Shown here piece after piece: positions 1 through 10,859 of a stretch of 64,000 nucleotides of DNA; the stretch's first letter is position 1; the number at the start of each line of letters is the position of its first letter. Origin of the DNA: Psococerastis gibbosa (taxonomy: Eukaryota; Arthropoda; Insecta; Psocodea; Psocidae); assembly GCA_963971405.1 (NCBI GenBank), contig OZ020484.1, positions 15,686,001-15,750,000 on the forward strand, in the 5' to 3' direction. The notes under the pieces are model-generated. The model made no database searches and was not told the origin of the DNA. It worked only from the letters and a program-made list of their open reading frames with translations. Both the position numbers and the translations under genes were made by a program.

Positions 1-171
1 CCTGACGATGGCAATTATGACGAAACCGGTTGTTTTAATTTTTTAACATTACAACAGTCACATCATCATCAGCCAAGCAATTGTATTAGTTAGTTGAAAT
101 TAATGTCAAAATATCAGCTATGTTATTTCATTATAACAATCACCCTATTTCTGCAAGACGAAATGGCGTAA

Positions 172-356
172 AGCTGGCCATTTACGAGGGCTCCAAACGG
201 ACTCGCGCCAAGCCAAATGGCGCGTCCTGTTCCATTTGGAGGGGTCATCACGACTACGCTGAACCAGTCGCTCCAAATCTTTCAAATTGTACAGTGTAAA
301 AGTACCTCTTCCATATCGTCACACTGTCCGTTTGGAGCCCTCGTGAATGACCAGCT
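172..356. mobile_element. Arm-deleted PIF/Harbinger-like MITE
   Basis: The ends are inverted (AGCTGGCCATTTACGAGGGC at the left; the complement of this, with changes, ends at 356) and TAA lies directly outside both ends (169-171 and 357-359). A 3-bp TAA/TTA duplication is the usual PIF/Harbinger signature. It is a shortened sibling of the element at 63042-63348: the left arm and loop are kept, then the sequence jumps from the loop to the last 30 bases of the right arm. A 16-base block is also missing from the left arm. No coding capacity. Confidence 0.8.
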
Positions 357-359
357 TAA

Positions 360-1274
360 GTCGCACTTATCAGGCTCATTGGTGTCTGGTGTACCCTTTA
401 CAATCCTATTGAACAATTAAATTGCTAAAATACAGTCTGTAACGAATCCAGAAGGGGGCACACATGGCGTGCATTCTTTTTGGGGCCACAAGTACTCATG
501 TGAAATATTTACAGACCTCGCACCTGTAGTATCATGATTATCCCCCGGCAGAAACTCCCCTGCCCCCTCCCTAAGAGATGCCACAGTCCGTAATTTATAT
601 GGAACTATTAATCAACAGCTTCAGAGAGGAGGCAATTCCTCTTCGGCCCAGTACCTTGTTTACGTCCCCATTGGCAAAAATCCTGGATATAAACCTGACA
701 ATCGTGCATTATGGTATAGTGCCCTATCCAAAGTACATTGCTGTACCTAGTCAACGGGTAGTTGCCATGAGGCCCGTATTGGCTGTCGACGGCCCTGATT
801 ATTTCCACAGAAACTGTTTTTCAGTGCGGCGGTAGGTGTTCCATATGAAACAGTCACATGGATTAAGCATCAAAATCGAATGTGAGCATAGATTCTCACG
901 GTTTGTTTGCAGCCAGACCAGACCGACAAAGACGACGACAAAGGAAGTGCATAATAAAATCGATGGGGCGGCCGCGTGACTCTGAAAGGGGGTCTCGGGA
1001 TGAGGCGTGAAAGGCCGGCCTGTCAACGCCTGTGTGCCCCGGCGGCCGGCTACCCCGGCTGGGCCCTCAGCACCGATACCTACCTCAACTACAAATCAAA
1101 CTGATTGTAAGGGCGGCCCATTGACCCTTTGAGGAGCTGATACATTGGTTCTAAATTTAGGGTTTATGTTACCTGTAATTTAATGATTTGTCGCCTGCTT
1201 TGAAAAAATGGGGGTCAAACTGTTACTATCCCGTGTGTTGCTGAGGGTCATGGTTGCCAGCACCCTAATTATGA
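360..1274. other. No gene recognised; GC-rich patch
   Basis: Mostly AT-rich. About 960-1130 is clearly richer in G+C, with several GGCCGG-type words, and reads like the remnant of another repeat. Short ORFs at 578-835 (+) and 799-1026 (-) have no recognisable motif. Confidence 0.4.
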
Positions 1275-1621
1275 CGATTTGGGATTATTATAATACCGGG
1301 GTTAATTCTATTGTTTTTAACAAATGAGTGCAAAATGCGCGGGAAATTCAAATTGATAAATTAATATTTTTGATGAGTTTTCAATTTTTACTCCCTTAGA
1401 TGTAGACACATTAAGTAAAATTCTTATTGTATTTCAAAATTCTACCTGTACATTTTAATGTTTATTAGTATTTCCTTCAATTATTAAACAAAGCAACCAC
1501 TCTCTTGTATTCTAATAATTTATTAGTTTGAATTTCGCGCGCATCTTTTAATACCGTCACGTGACACCTTACTACTGTGGTATTTAAAAATAAACCCCGG
1601 TATTATAATAATCCCAAATCG
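1275..1621. mobile_element. MITE with about 30-bp terminal inverted repeats
   Basis: The left end reads CGATTTGGGATTATTATAAT and continues ACCGGGGTT; the right end is its complement. The interior is AT-rich and non-coding. The right half is repeated at 40434-40590. I could not fix a clean target duplication. Confidence 0.75.
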
Positions 1622-2452
1622 CATTGATCGGATTGAACTGATTTTAGTGAATTGATATACAAACAAGAAACACAATAAATTATCTAAGGAATAATGCATA
1701 AAATTTGATGTTTAATTTTTCTGCAACCAATAGAAGCAAAATAATTCTATGAACTCGGCATTTGAATTTGTTGAGGAATTTGGTGGTGAACAGTAAGTCC
1801 AGGAAATTGATCCCTAAACAAGTTTCGTAAATTTCATTCAGGAGCTTGAAAAAATAAATTTACAATACATATCCCTTTAAGTGCTTCCTAAATGAACGAA
1901 AAAGTAACATTCCACCCCAACATACCGCGTGATGTGGTTACAATGCTGAGCAAGGTAAAACCTTTTAGAAATTTGGTCTCATTGTTTGTTTTTGATTTTT
2001 CAAAGTCCGTTAACTGGATGTAATTTTGGGCTATGTTTGCACTGGGGTGTCTCATTTACATGGTTTTCTGCAAGCTAGCACAAAATAGATGACTCCGCAA
2101 CTTCTAAAACAAAACTATTTTATTTTACCTCCCGGTAGTAAATTATCATCCATTAATTTGCAAGTACATACTGTATTTAACATCTATTAGTGTAATTAAA
2201 CTACCAGATGAAATAAAACAACTATGAAATAGTAAATAATTACAGTTTCTAATATTAGCCAATTTCTAAATAACAATTCTGAATATCTATCTCAAATAGT
2301 TCCCAACCACAATTAGCCTAAACATACTTAATTAAATATGCTCCCTACAAACCTATTTGTACTTCCTAAATTATTGTTTGGATTGACTATTGACTATTAT
2401 TGTAACAATAACATCAGTTGATCTGGACTCATCATGGGCCACGGCCTACCGG
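1622..2452. other. AT-rich stretch, nothing recognised
   Basis: No ORF above 60 codons, no inverted ends and no tRNA-like boxes seen. Confidence 0.4.
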
Positions 2453-2460
2453 GTCCACGG

Positions 2461-2627
2461 CAGGAACGGATCCAGCCCATTTTTTTTGGGGGGGGGGGGG
2501 TAGCTGAGGGTCAAAATTGGAAAAACTTATGTAGGATCGACTAAATTAGAGCGTAATAACTTAATTTACAATAGATTTACCAAATTTGGGGGGGGGCAGC
2601 TACCCCCCCCCCCTGTATCCGTCCTTG
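2461..2627. mobile_element. hAT-like MITE with poly-G subterminal tracts
   Basis: The termini CAGGAACGGATCC and (complement of the right end) CAAGGACGGATAC are inverted. The 8-base word GTCCACGG sits exactly outside both ends (2453-2460 and 2628-2635), an 8-bp target duplication typical of hAT. Inside are G runs at 2488-2500 and 2588-2596 and a C run at 2603-2613. At 167 bp it is non-autonomous. Confidence 0.85.
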
Positions 2628-2784
2628 GTCCACGGTATGTCTGTATCACAAATGTATTGCATATTCCATATTGCATGATTATATTGATTGATTGATTGAA
2701 TTGAAATTACAGTACGAACATTGTTCAATAAATTATATTAATATACTTGTAAGATAGAGTATTGATCATTTAGTACTGATTGTT

Positions 2785-2875
2785 AGCAGGAATAGTCCAG
2801 TTGGTAGAAAATCGGACTATGAAACGGTCGAGGTTCGAGACTCGGCATAGAAGGGAAAAATATTTTTTTTTTACA
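2785..2875 (+). repeat. tRNA-like SINE head
   Basis: An A-box-like AGTCCAGTTGGTAG (about 2796) is followed by a B-box-like GGTTCGAGACTC (about 2832) and, soon after, a T run. The spacing fits a tRNA-derived internal pol III promoter. No acceptor stem can be paired, so a SINE head or tRNA pseudogene is more likely than a working tRNA gene. Confidence 0.5.
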
Positions 2876-3171
2876 ATACAATAAATTTATATAGGTTCCT
2901 CACCCAGTTCTCAGAAGTACACCCTCTTGGATTGTCGTGCCACTGTGTTTTTTTTAGGATATCATCCGACCTAAATACAGTACCCCAGAGCACATCACCT
3001 TCTATCTCTTTCCCTATCCACTTTCCTGTCATAAACCACCCCTTCGCCCCCCCCCCCCCTTAAGTTAGGAATGTTTTTCTTCCAACATCAACAGAACGTC
3101 TCCTGATGCGAGATGGGAGTGGTTTTTAGAGTGGGTCGGCTGAGCGGCCTAGCGAAAGGTAGAACGTTCAG

Positions 3172-3345
3172 TTAATCCCTCACTACCTGGATGCTACCCC
3201 GAATCACACATGTAAACTGGCCAGCGCTGTGATGAAAGGGGGCAAGTAAAGGCACAGGTGCTTGGGTTACAAGTTTCCCAGTTCCGCAGAAAAAAAGCAT
3301 CACCTTTGAGTGCCCGCACTAGAGTCCAGAGAAGGGAGAACTGGT
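3172..3345 (+). repeat. Dispersed repeat family H, copy 1
   Basis: Shares blocks such as ACCTGGATGCTA..CC.GAATCA and GTGATGAAAGGGGGCAAGTA with 39244-39400. No ORF and no terminal repeats seen. The type of element is unknown. Confidence 0.55.
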
Positions 3346-3474
3346 CGCCCTGCTACAGGACAAGGACCGGGGGAGGGGCATAGACAGTCATTTTCATACA
3401 TCGACCTACTTCAGAACCAGGACTGGGATTTCGTTCCTTCATATGATTGACCAAAAGTGGTAGATAGGTGGGCA

Positions 3475-3661
3475 CAAGGCCGTGCCCAGGTCTTGATTTT
3501 TCGGGGGGGGGGGGGGGGAGGGGGGGGTCAAAACATTTTTTTACGTAATTTATTAAAGAATTAATGGATAAATTCTTCAAGCCATACAGGTTTACATACA
3601 AACATTTATTTGGGGGGGGGGGGTCCGGACCCCATGGACCACCCCACTAGGCACGGCCATG
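3475..3661. mobile_element. hAT-like MITE with poly-G tracts, second copy type
   Basis: The ends CAAGGCCGTGCCCAG and CTAGGCACGGCCATG are inverted. Outside them are GGTGGGCA (3467-3474) and GGTAGGCA (3662-3669), matching at 7 of 8 positions, as expected for a hAT duplication with one mutation. G runs lie at 3503-3518, 3520-3527 and 3612-3623. A related G/C block occurs at 14384-14413. Confidence 0.75.
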
Positions 3662-3667
3662 GGTAGG

Positions 3668-3712
3668 CAGACTGTTTTAGACGGTCCCTGGACAACCTGC
3701 TGATATAAGTTT
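3668..3712 (-). repeat. Family F fragment
   Basis: The minus strand reads GTTGTCCAGGGACCGTCTAA and continues AACAGT, matching 14685-14745 (+). Related blocks lie at 4222-4262 and 4345-4410. Confidence 0.5.
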
Positions 3713-4329
3713 TACCGTACCAAGTCGGACTATATACGTATAACAAATAGAGTGGAAATAGCTGTTATGTTCCCTAAGCCAATAAAATTATTTAAAAAAA
3801 GACCTAAATATAGTACAATAAAGCCACAGTTAAGGCAAATCCATGGTCAAACATCCGCCGAACGTTCATGAAGTTTTATAGTGCTCCCATACAAGAAACG
3901 AAACTTCTGAACTGGCAACAAGTAACAACAATCTGGCAAAGGCTATTTGCCAGAACAGGCGCAACTTTAGTTTCAACAGAAGGACCTAAAGCAAAGTCGT
4001 CTGCTTACAAAACACGCTTGAAATTACCTTGGCAAAGTTTAGGCGAAGTTTATCTCCATGAAAGCTTGGCCTGCTAATGGATCCTGCTCAGATAATTATT
4101 AGAGTTGTAGGTGACCTGTGATGTTGAGCACACAAAGGAAACTCCCACATTTTTTGTAAAATTTCACGTCCGCTTCAATTTAGGAGCTGACAGTATACAG
4201 TAGAGGTCAGCATATTTTGTCCAGACCGTCTGAAACAGTTTGCTTACATTGAAACGGGTTTATTTATTTGTGGATATCGGTGTAAGTGCAATGAGTAGTT
4301 GTATGTTTGGTTTGTGTGGTTGGGTGGGC

Positions 4330-4491
4330 TGCTATCAGGAGCACTCTGGGTAACGAATTACCCAAAGACCACCCAAAAACAGTTTGCCATTGCTTGTATT
4401 GAAACAGTGAATTTGTGTTGCGGTATATTGTGACTTTGCTACTGCCATTTTGTTACGGGTAACTTCGTTGCTCAATGTGCTCCTGATAGCA
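4330..4491. mobile_element. Small foldback element
   Basis: A perfect 15-bp inverted pair TGCTATCAGGAGCAC (4330-4344) and its complement (4477-4491), with looser pairing inward (GGTAACGAA...TTCGTTGC). The interior carries family F words. No target duplication could be assigned. Confidence 0.55.
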
Positions 4492-4714
4492 TCTACCAAA
4501 GGGTTAGTGGGACTTACATTGCCTGCTATGTTAATGGTCATCAGAGGCAGGGACCTCATTGTCATCGAACAATTAGGACGGAACCCATTGTCAGAGAAAG
4601 GGGCGACGCTTCGGGAGTAGGTCCTCAGGCTAAGATCAAGATCTAATAAGAACTGATGATTTCTGGACTAATTGCTCTTGTATTCTTTTCCGGAATTATT
4701 GAGTAAATCAGATC

Positions 4715-4800
4715 TCCTTGGGGGTTCGAACTACAGTTCTCTCGATTAAAATGCAAGCTCTCTGGCCACTCAACCACGACCCTCGTCAGAATGTACTAGT
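4715..4800 (-). repeat. tRNA-like SINE head, minus strand
   Basis: On the minus strand TGGTTGAGTGGCCAGAGAG (A-box-like) is followed by AGTTCGAACCCC (B-box-like) at tRNA-like spacing. The sequence between resembles an anticodon arm, but the acceptor stem is not convincing. Confidence 0.5.
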
Positions 4801-7574
4801 TTGACTATTAACACAGCAGGCAATGCAGGTCCAACTAACCTTTTGTTAAGTAATATTACACCATTGCCAATAACCGTTACCAATACACGCATACAATTTT
4901 TTTGTCAATCCACAGATTCAACTACCCCATGATATATACTACAGCGCCTACACTTCATTGAGGGCGTGGTCAAAGGTACCAATTTAAAAGAACGAAACCT
5001 TATTTGAACTAATAAGGACCCACCCCACAAGATAGACAAGAGTGGAGAAGGAGATTGAAACATTCGCTGCAAACCAATCGATAGATTGAAATTCCAGAAG
5101 AAGATACACATCAGAAAGTGCGTATACCCCGCGAGTCTAGCGCTTTATAATTATTATTGTTTTTAAACGCATTCTGTCCAGAATGTATGTTTGCTGTCTG
5201 TGCTATTTTTGACAAGGTAAATTAAATAAAACAATTTTTTATTGTTTGAAACAAATGATTGAATTTAAATTTTTGGTAAGTTAATAATTTCAATTTTCCA
5301 GTGACGTTGTAAATGCACAATGCATGGTATTTGTGCTATTTCAAAATGCAGGTATTGGTTATAATGACGATGGCATATTTTAATATTAATTACAAATTAT
5401 TCAGAAAACTCGATATTGTTTGCTTATTGGAATATAGTTTATGCTGATAGTGAATGTTTTTAACGAAGACTTTCAGATAAAATAATAGTGTTAACCATTT
5501 TAAAAAAAACGCCATGACACGACAATTATTAGAGTCTAGACCTGAGGACGGGTAGAGAATCTTGACCACTGCACTAGTTAGGATATTGTCGTCAGCACCA
5601 TGTCCGGCAGCCGCATTTTCCCTTTTTATGTTGTATCTCGAGCCTCGACCTTCTGTTTCACGGTCTTGTTCCCTACCAACTGGACTATTGCTATTAACCA
5701 TTAATTATTGTAATTATACTGTATCTATAATTTTACGCAGAAACGCTTCAATAGAAAATGAGAGACTAATTAGCTCGATCACAGCGGCGGTGCCTTACCA
5801 GGGCAGACTTCACCGTTTAAAAAATTAGAAGTGAATAATATCGTAAAAGTATGTAGAAGTTCGATCAAAGGCTTATTTAGAAATTATTATTATTAATGAT
5901 AACATTTTTGTGGACTTTTTAGAAAGGAAGAAAGAAAGAAAATTGACTTTATATTTTTTACATTTTTCAGGCGAGCTTTGGGCCGTTGGGCCCACTCTTA
6001 CAACTAACCCTTTATAGTGTGGCTCATTGAATCTTGCCCTGCCAACGACCCCATCGGTCATCGGACATTACTAGTATTGTTTCCGAATGAATTTCTAGTC
6101 ATTGGCAAACTGGCTTGACCAAAAATCATCATCTCGAATACCATTTTCCCTAAGATTTTTTTTTAATTACTATCATTTTTTTTAATTTTTGACTTAGAAA
6201 TTGCCTATTTAGAAGTACAGCCACGAAGTTATTAATTTGGTAATAATAATAATTTAATAACTTCGCACAACAAACTCACGTAAAAATTAAACTTTGAAAA
6301 ACAACTGTACAGTAAAACTCTCAACTCTAATAAACGTATAATATAGGTAATCTAGTAAGTAATAATTTCATGCATTCATAAGAATTAAAAAATTATGGTG
6401 GTCTGCAAAAATGTTCACAATAAACAAAAACAAAATCCAACGTGTTTAATTTCATTAACAAAAGCCACTCTCAGCTGAAACTCGCAGATCGGCAGCCAGA
6501 AAACAGTATACCCAGAATACAAACTGAACAAAAAAGGTACATATAAAAACCATTGAAATGGCTAATGCAGAAATAATGCCAGCCAACAGCAGCGGCAGCA
6601 TTACAAATTATATTCAAATAGATGGAATGCATACGGAATCAAATGAATAACACTATGTGAAGCAGTACGGAAAAGCCGCGAGCCTATGCGGGTATTATCC
6701 CAGTACACGGTTGCTGGACAAGCATTATGGGATCAGCGACGTATATTACAATGTACAAAGGTAATGGCGCTGTAACCAACCCTGATAAACTCCATAGCAG
6801 TCAGCCATTTAACTGGGGCATCCAAATGTCTCCAATTAACTAAATAGTCAAACTTAAATTGGACGAAAACGGCGAGGTTACCTACTGTATATGTATGTTT
6901 AGGAACTAAATAGAGTTTATGTTTTTAACTTGCCGATAAATATCGTTTAAAACTGAAATTGGTAGGTAGTGTATTGGAGGATCTGGTTAGGGGGGTTAGA
7001 TGAGTTTTCATTTGTATTGTGTTCCTTTTGGGGAGCAATCCCATTCAACTCCCAAACAATAGTAATTTCACACAACACTCTTCACTGTAGTAGGCTTTTA
7101 GAAATTCTACATCAATTTGATTGGTCAATTATTTCTCTGTAGGTTTTTGGTAATCTGGCTTGATCCGACATGATTGAAATGTTGTACCTGTTTATCATCA
7201 AAGGAGATTTTACGCAGTATTTATAAATGCGGGTCTAGGTAAAGTAATGGTATCACAATTGCAATACCGTTTAAACAATAATCAAGCGTTATATACTGTA
7301 AGTATAGTCTTACCAGGCAATCAATGGTTTCTCAGGCTATTACAAAATAATATTTTTTGTGAATAGATAACAGAATATTCTTCTTAATAAATAAACCTAC
7401 TAATTTACTGCAATTTTAGGTAGCCTAATATAATAATGTATTATAATAATGAAATTAGTCATCAATACAGTACAGTCCCACAATAGGGGAATATTCAATG
7501 TAGAACAACTATATTTATTAAGTGCTGAATCAGAGATAAAAAACAAGTCTAAAAATCTACATTGGAAGGGTTTA
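4801..7574. other. AT-rich stretch, no gene recognised
   Basis: Only short frames. 6056-6100 matches the end of dispersed repeat family C in reverse (CGGACATTACTAGTATTGTT). The 103-codon minus frame at 5390-5701 shows no known motif. Confidence 0.4.
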
Positions 7575-8149
7575 AAGAGGATGTGAAACGTAGAAAATTG
7601 GCACACAAAGATCTTAAGTTTTTGTTGAATTGATTTTTCATTATACAAATTTACTAAGCAACTTATTACAGATTTAGTCTATTCAAGCTGTGGAAGCCTA
7701 TTTCGTACATCATATTTCAAACCTCATACGGAAAGCTAATACCTCTCTCTCTGACCTTTAATAGATCTTTAGGTATGTCATGAAATGTAGGTCTACTTTT
7801 AGGTAGTTTTGGTATACTGTGTGCTTTAAAATGATATGTATTTTTTATTTTGTATTGTACTTGACGAATGTATAATTGTCTCAACAATTTTTAACATTAT
7901 ATCATAACATTCATTCATTCATTCATTCAAGGTATTCTTAAGTTTTGGCACCACCACCCTGGAAGTTACTGGGGTCTAAACTTTTGCCCAGTAAAGTTCA
8001 TGCAAAAAACTATAACACAGACAATTAAAAAATACCCTATAGTATGATGTATGAAATAGAACAGAACAAATTTTTAATACCTTAAAACTTTAGTAAAAAT
8101 ATACACTATCGGATTTTGGTGTGCCAATTTTCTAAGCTCGATATCCTCT
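7575..8149. mobile_element. TA-flanked MITE (AGAGGAT family), long copy
   Basis: The left end AAGAGGATGTGAAACGTAGA, then AAATTGGCAC, pairs with the right end (complement AGAGGATATCGAGCTTAGAA, then AATTGGCAC). TA lies outside each end. Same family as 60162-60531, 21968-22350 and the half copy at 35217. At about 575 bp it is longer than its siblings. Confidence 0.65.
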
Positions 8150-8848
8150 TAATAAGTGTTGCTCAATCTGTTCACAAAAACATAAACGGTGTAGAAAATT
8201 CAATATAAAATCTGATAGCTATTTGTAATTACTGTATGTGAATCCAAAATTTGGCCTTTGCCTGTATGCACTAAGTCAGACAATTTGTTAAGTATTCATC
8301 TGTAAGTAATTTAATCAGAAATCATAGTTATTTCTAAATGTGTGGCATAGCCAAAGAAATAGAACAAAATCCTTTGAGCGAGCTTAAGGCTAGCGAGACC
8401 CACTAATTTTGTGTGTCAGATCTATCATATTGCTCCCTAAAGCAAGCATTTTTTTTGTACCTAGTTAGGAACTAACCCCCTCGGGATACTGAAACTAATT
8501 ATTAAAATACACTTTAATTTCTAAGAAGTTTCCTTTTACAAGTGGGTGGTAAAACAATTTATGATACAAATTTAAACTAATACTTCCGTATATTTTCTAG
8601 CCGGATTCACGCATATGAAGCATTGTAAATAATTACCAAGGAGCAATATTTCAACACCAACGCTATGAATTTCTTGTCGAGCAGAGACCCGTGACGACGC
8701 TGAGTTCTACCAACCAAACCGCTTCCATAGGATATAAGCGGTTCCTCTTCCCCCGAAAGCCTCGAATCAAAACACTCGTATAGTATCGCAATTTTTCTGC
8801 AGAGTAAAAAATTGCACAAGTACTAGTACTACATATGTAGGTGGTAAA
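8150..8848. other. AT-rich stretch, nothing recognised
   Basis: No repeat ends or motif-bearing frame seen. The minus frames at 8607-8899 run into the neighbouring tRNA cassette and are chance frames. Confidence 0.4.
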
Positions 8849-9070
8849 CGAAATTAGAGGATATAAAAAAAAACTGGACTTGGCGGGGTTCGAACCCACG
8901 ATCTACGCCTAACTGCGGCGTCGTCGTCTTAGGGTAGATCGTGAGTCTGAATCCCGCCAAGTCCAGCATTTTCTATATCCTCTAATTTCGGTTATAACGA
9001 GGAGGTTACCTCTTCAGCCCAAGTTAGTTAAATGTCAGTGTTATACATATAATACTGCAATATGTTAAGG
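8849..9070. mobile_element. tRNA-cassette element, copy 1 (palindromic)
   Basis: Inverted repeats (CGAAATTAGAGGATATA at 8849; its complement at 8973-8990) enclose a hairpin made of the 3' half of a tRNA-like sequence facing both ways (ACTTGGCGGGGTTCGAACCC on the left, its imperfect complement on the right). After the right repeat comes a body of about 80 bp starting GTTATAACGAGGAGGTTACC, shared with 36620 (reverse) and 48035. A short GTAAA word occurs at both flanks but is too short to be firm. Confidence 0.75.
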
Positions 9071-9535
9071 CAGTAAATTATTATTTTATCGAAAAACCTG
9101 AAACTAATAAAAAGGTAATGGGAACTGCCAAAGTGGATTGGGCAATATTAGCCGTTATTTTCAATTTCGGTAGAGCTGTGATCTTCATTTTGTTACCATA
9201 TCTTTCACTGAGTATAAAACAGATAAAATATTCATTTTTCACAATTCGCATTGCCAGCATTCATCATAGAAAACTGCAGTATCATCAGTTACGATTTTAA
9301 AAATGTATAACGTTGGAATATCAGGGGTGATATCTCTGCGTTGCGATTTAAAAGTGCATTTTTCATCTTTATCGTGGCAATTTATACTTTCAGTAAAACT
9401 GTAACAATACAATGGACTAGATAGGCACATTCCCACCACATCACCACTAGTATGAAATTCAGGCTATTGTATTAAGCCATGGCGGCCATGTTGTTTTATA
9501 GTTTGTGCATATTGCGCCATATTGCTACGTCAAAT
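9071..9535. other. Nothing recognised
   Basis: Frames at 9118-9300 (+) and 9239-9439 (-) overlap and show no motif. Confidence 0.4.
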
Positions 9536-9697
9536 TATCGACTTCGATGGCAAGGTGGTAGCGTGCTTGTACTTGTGCGAGTCTGTAGGCGCCATGCAAT
9601 CGGAGACGTGTCACAACTCAGCACAAGTATTAATTTACTCATTGAGGATACTCATTGGATGGATACATTAAATTGTTTTACCTTTCTTAAAAAAATC
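9536..9697 (+). repeat. Dispersed repeat family D, copy 1
   Basis: Contains GGTAGCGTGCTTGTACTTGT, then GCGAGTCT, then CGGAGACGTGTC and GGATACATTAA. The same order is found at 54935-55120, in the tandem units at 37258-37866, and partly on the minus strand at 25500-25592. No ORF or tRNA boxes; class unknown. Confidence 0.65.
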
Positions 9698-9860
9698 ATT
9701 TAAAATTTATTGTAATCACAAAAAGCAAATAAAAATATGTTGTCCCCCCAATAAAATTCTTTAGTTTTATGGATTGTACAGATATTTTGAGGAGATCTTT
9801 AGAACTCGCTTTATTAACTGAACACCACTGAGGATGTTTATAATAAATAATTAAATATTG

Positions 9861-10054
9861 ACTTTTTGTTCTATTACCTGTCTAGCTTAGCGGAGTTAGG
9901 GCCATACCACCTACACTCAATTCTAGGAAGGCCCGGGAACGCCTGATTTACAAGCCTTCCAAAGAAAGGCCAGAAAATTTAGCAAGTGTGGGAGTCCTCG
10001 AACCACCAACCTTTAGGTGAAAATCAGAGTCCGTACGTTATATTGTATGTCCTG
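9861..10054 (-). repeat. tRNA-derived SINE family A, copy 1
   Basis: On the minus strand: tRNA-like head with GTTGGTGGTTCGAGGACTCC (B box region), core TTCTGGCC...GGAAGGCTTGTAAA, then CCTAACTCCGCTA and the end GTAATAGAACAAAAAGTC. The order matches 13651-13876 and 31973-32215. Confidence 0.8.
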
Positions 10055-10476
10055 ACTTGGAGTGTCTAGCAATTTAGCGAGTTCCCAAGCAAAACGGTCT
10101 GTGAGATAAGATTTTCTAACGCCTCACGTGTGTTCCTAAACCTCATTACATTGTATTGATAACGTTTTTGTTGAACAAGACAATTAGCCATTAGCTCTAT
10201 GTTCTTTTTAGGGTTTAATGTTTAACTGTTGGGTGAATAAAAAATAAAACAGCGAAATACAGTAGTACATAGTTCACTAAGAATTCCTAAGTTATATACT
10301 ATATTTTAACAATAAAATTTTAATATTACAGAGTGCACCTTGTGCCAGAAATTCTAAGTCCAAAACGCATAAACAATATTAAGGACTGCAGTTAGGGTTA
10401 GCTCCAACCATCCTTAAGGTTAACTTACACTATGTAAGGTACGGACTATATCATACTTTGACACAAAAGTTATTTA
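10055..10476. other. Nothing recognised
   Basis: AT-rich, no inverted ends and no motif-bearing ORF. Confidence 0.4.
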
Positions 10477-10857
10477 AGGGCAAACCGGAGTCGTCGATAT
10501 TCCATTTTCTGTTCAAACTTCAATTTCTCATTAAATATGGAACGCAGAACAATGAAAAAATGCTGAATGGCAAGAAGAATATTTTCTCCTAATTTTGATG
10601 TATAGTATGTGGCCTTAACTAACCCCAATTCGCCACAGTTGATGAACTCCTTCAGCTTGAACTCCTGAGTGACCGTTATTTTTTGCGTATCAAGTTCACT
10701 AACTATAGCCGATGGGTATTGACGATTGCAACATACTATGTATCAAAATTAGGAGAAAAAAATTCTTCTTTCCATTCAGCATTTTTTCTGCGTTCCATAT
10801 TTAATGAGAAATTAAAGTTTGCACAGAAATGGAATATCGCCGACTCCGGTTTGCCCT
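10477..10857. mobile_element. Palindromic TA-flanked MITE
   Basis: AGGGCAAACCGGAGTCGTCG at the left is mirrored at the right (AGGGCAAACCGGAGTCGGCG), and the pairing extends inward for over 100 bases (TTAAATATGGAACGCAGAA; TCCTAATTTTGAT). TA lies outside both ends (10475-10476 and 10858-10859). The frame at 10683-10874 is the right arm read through. Confidence 0.8.
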
Positions 10858-10859
10858 TA

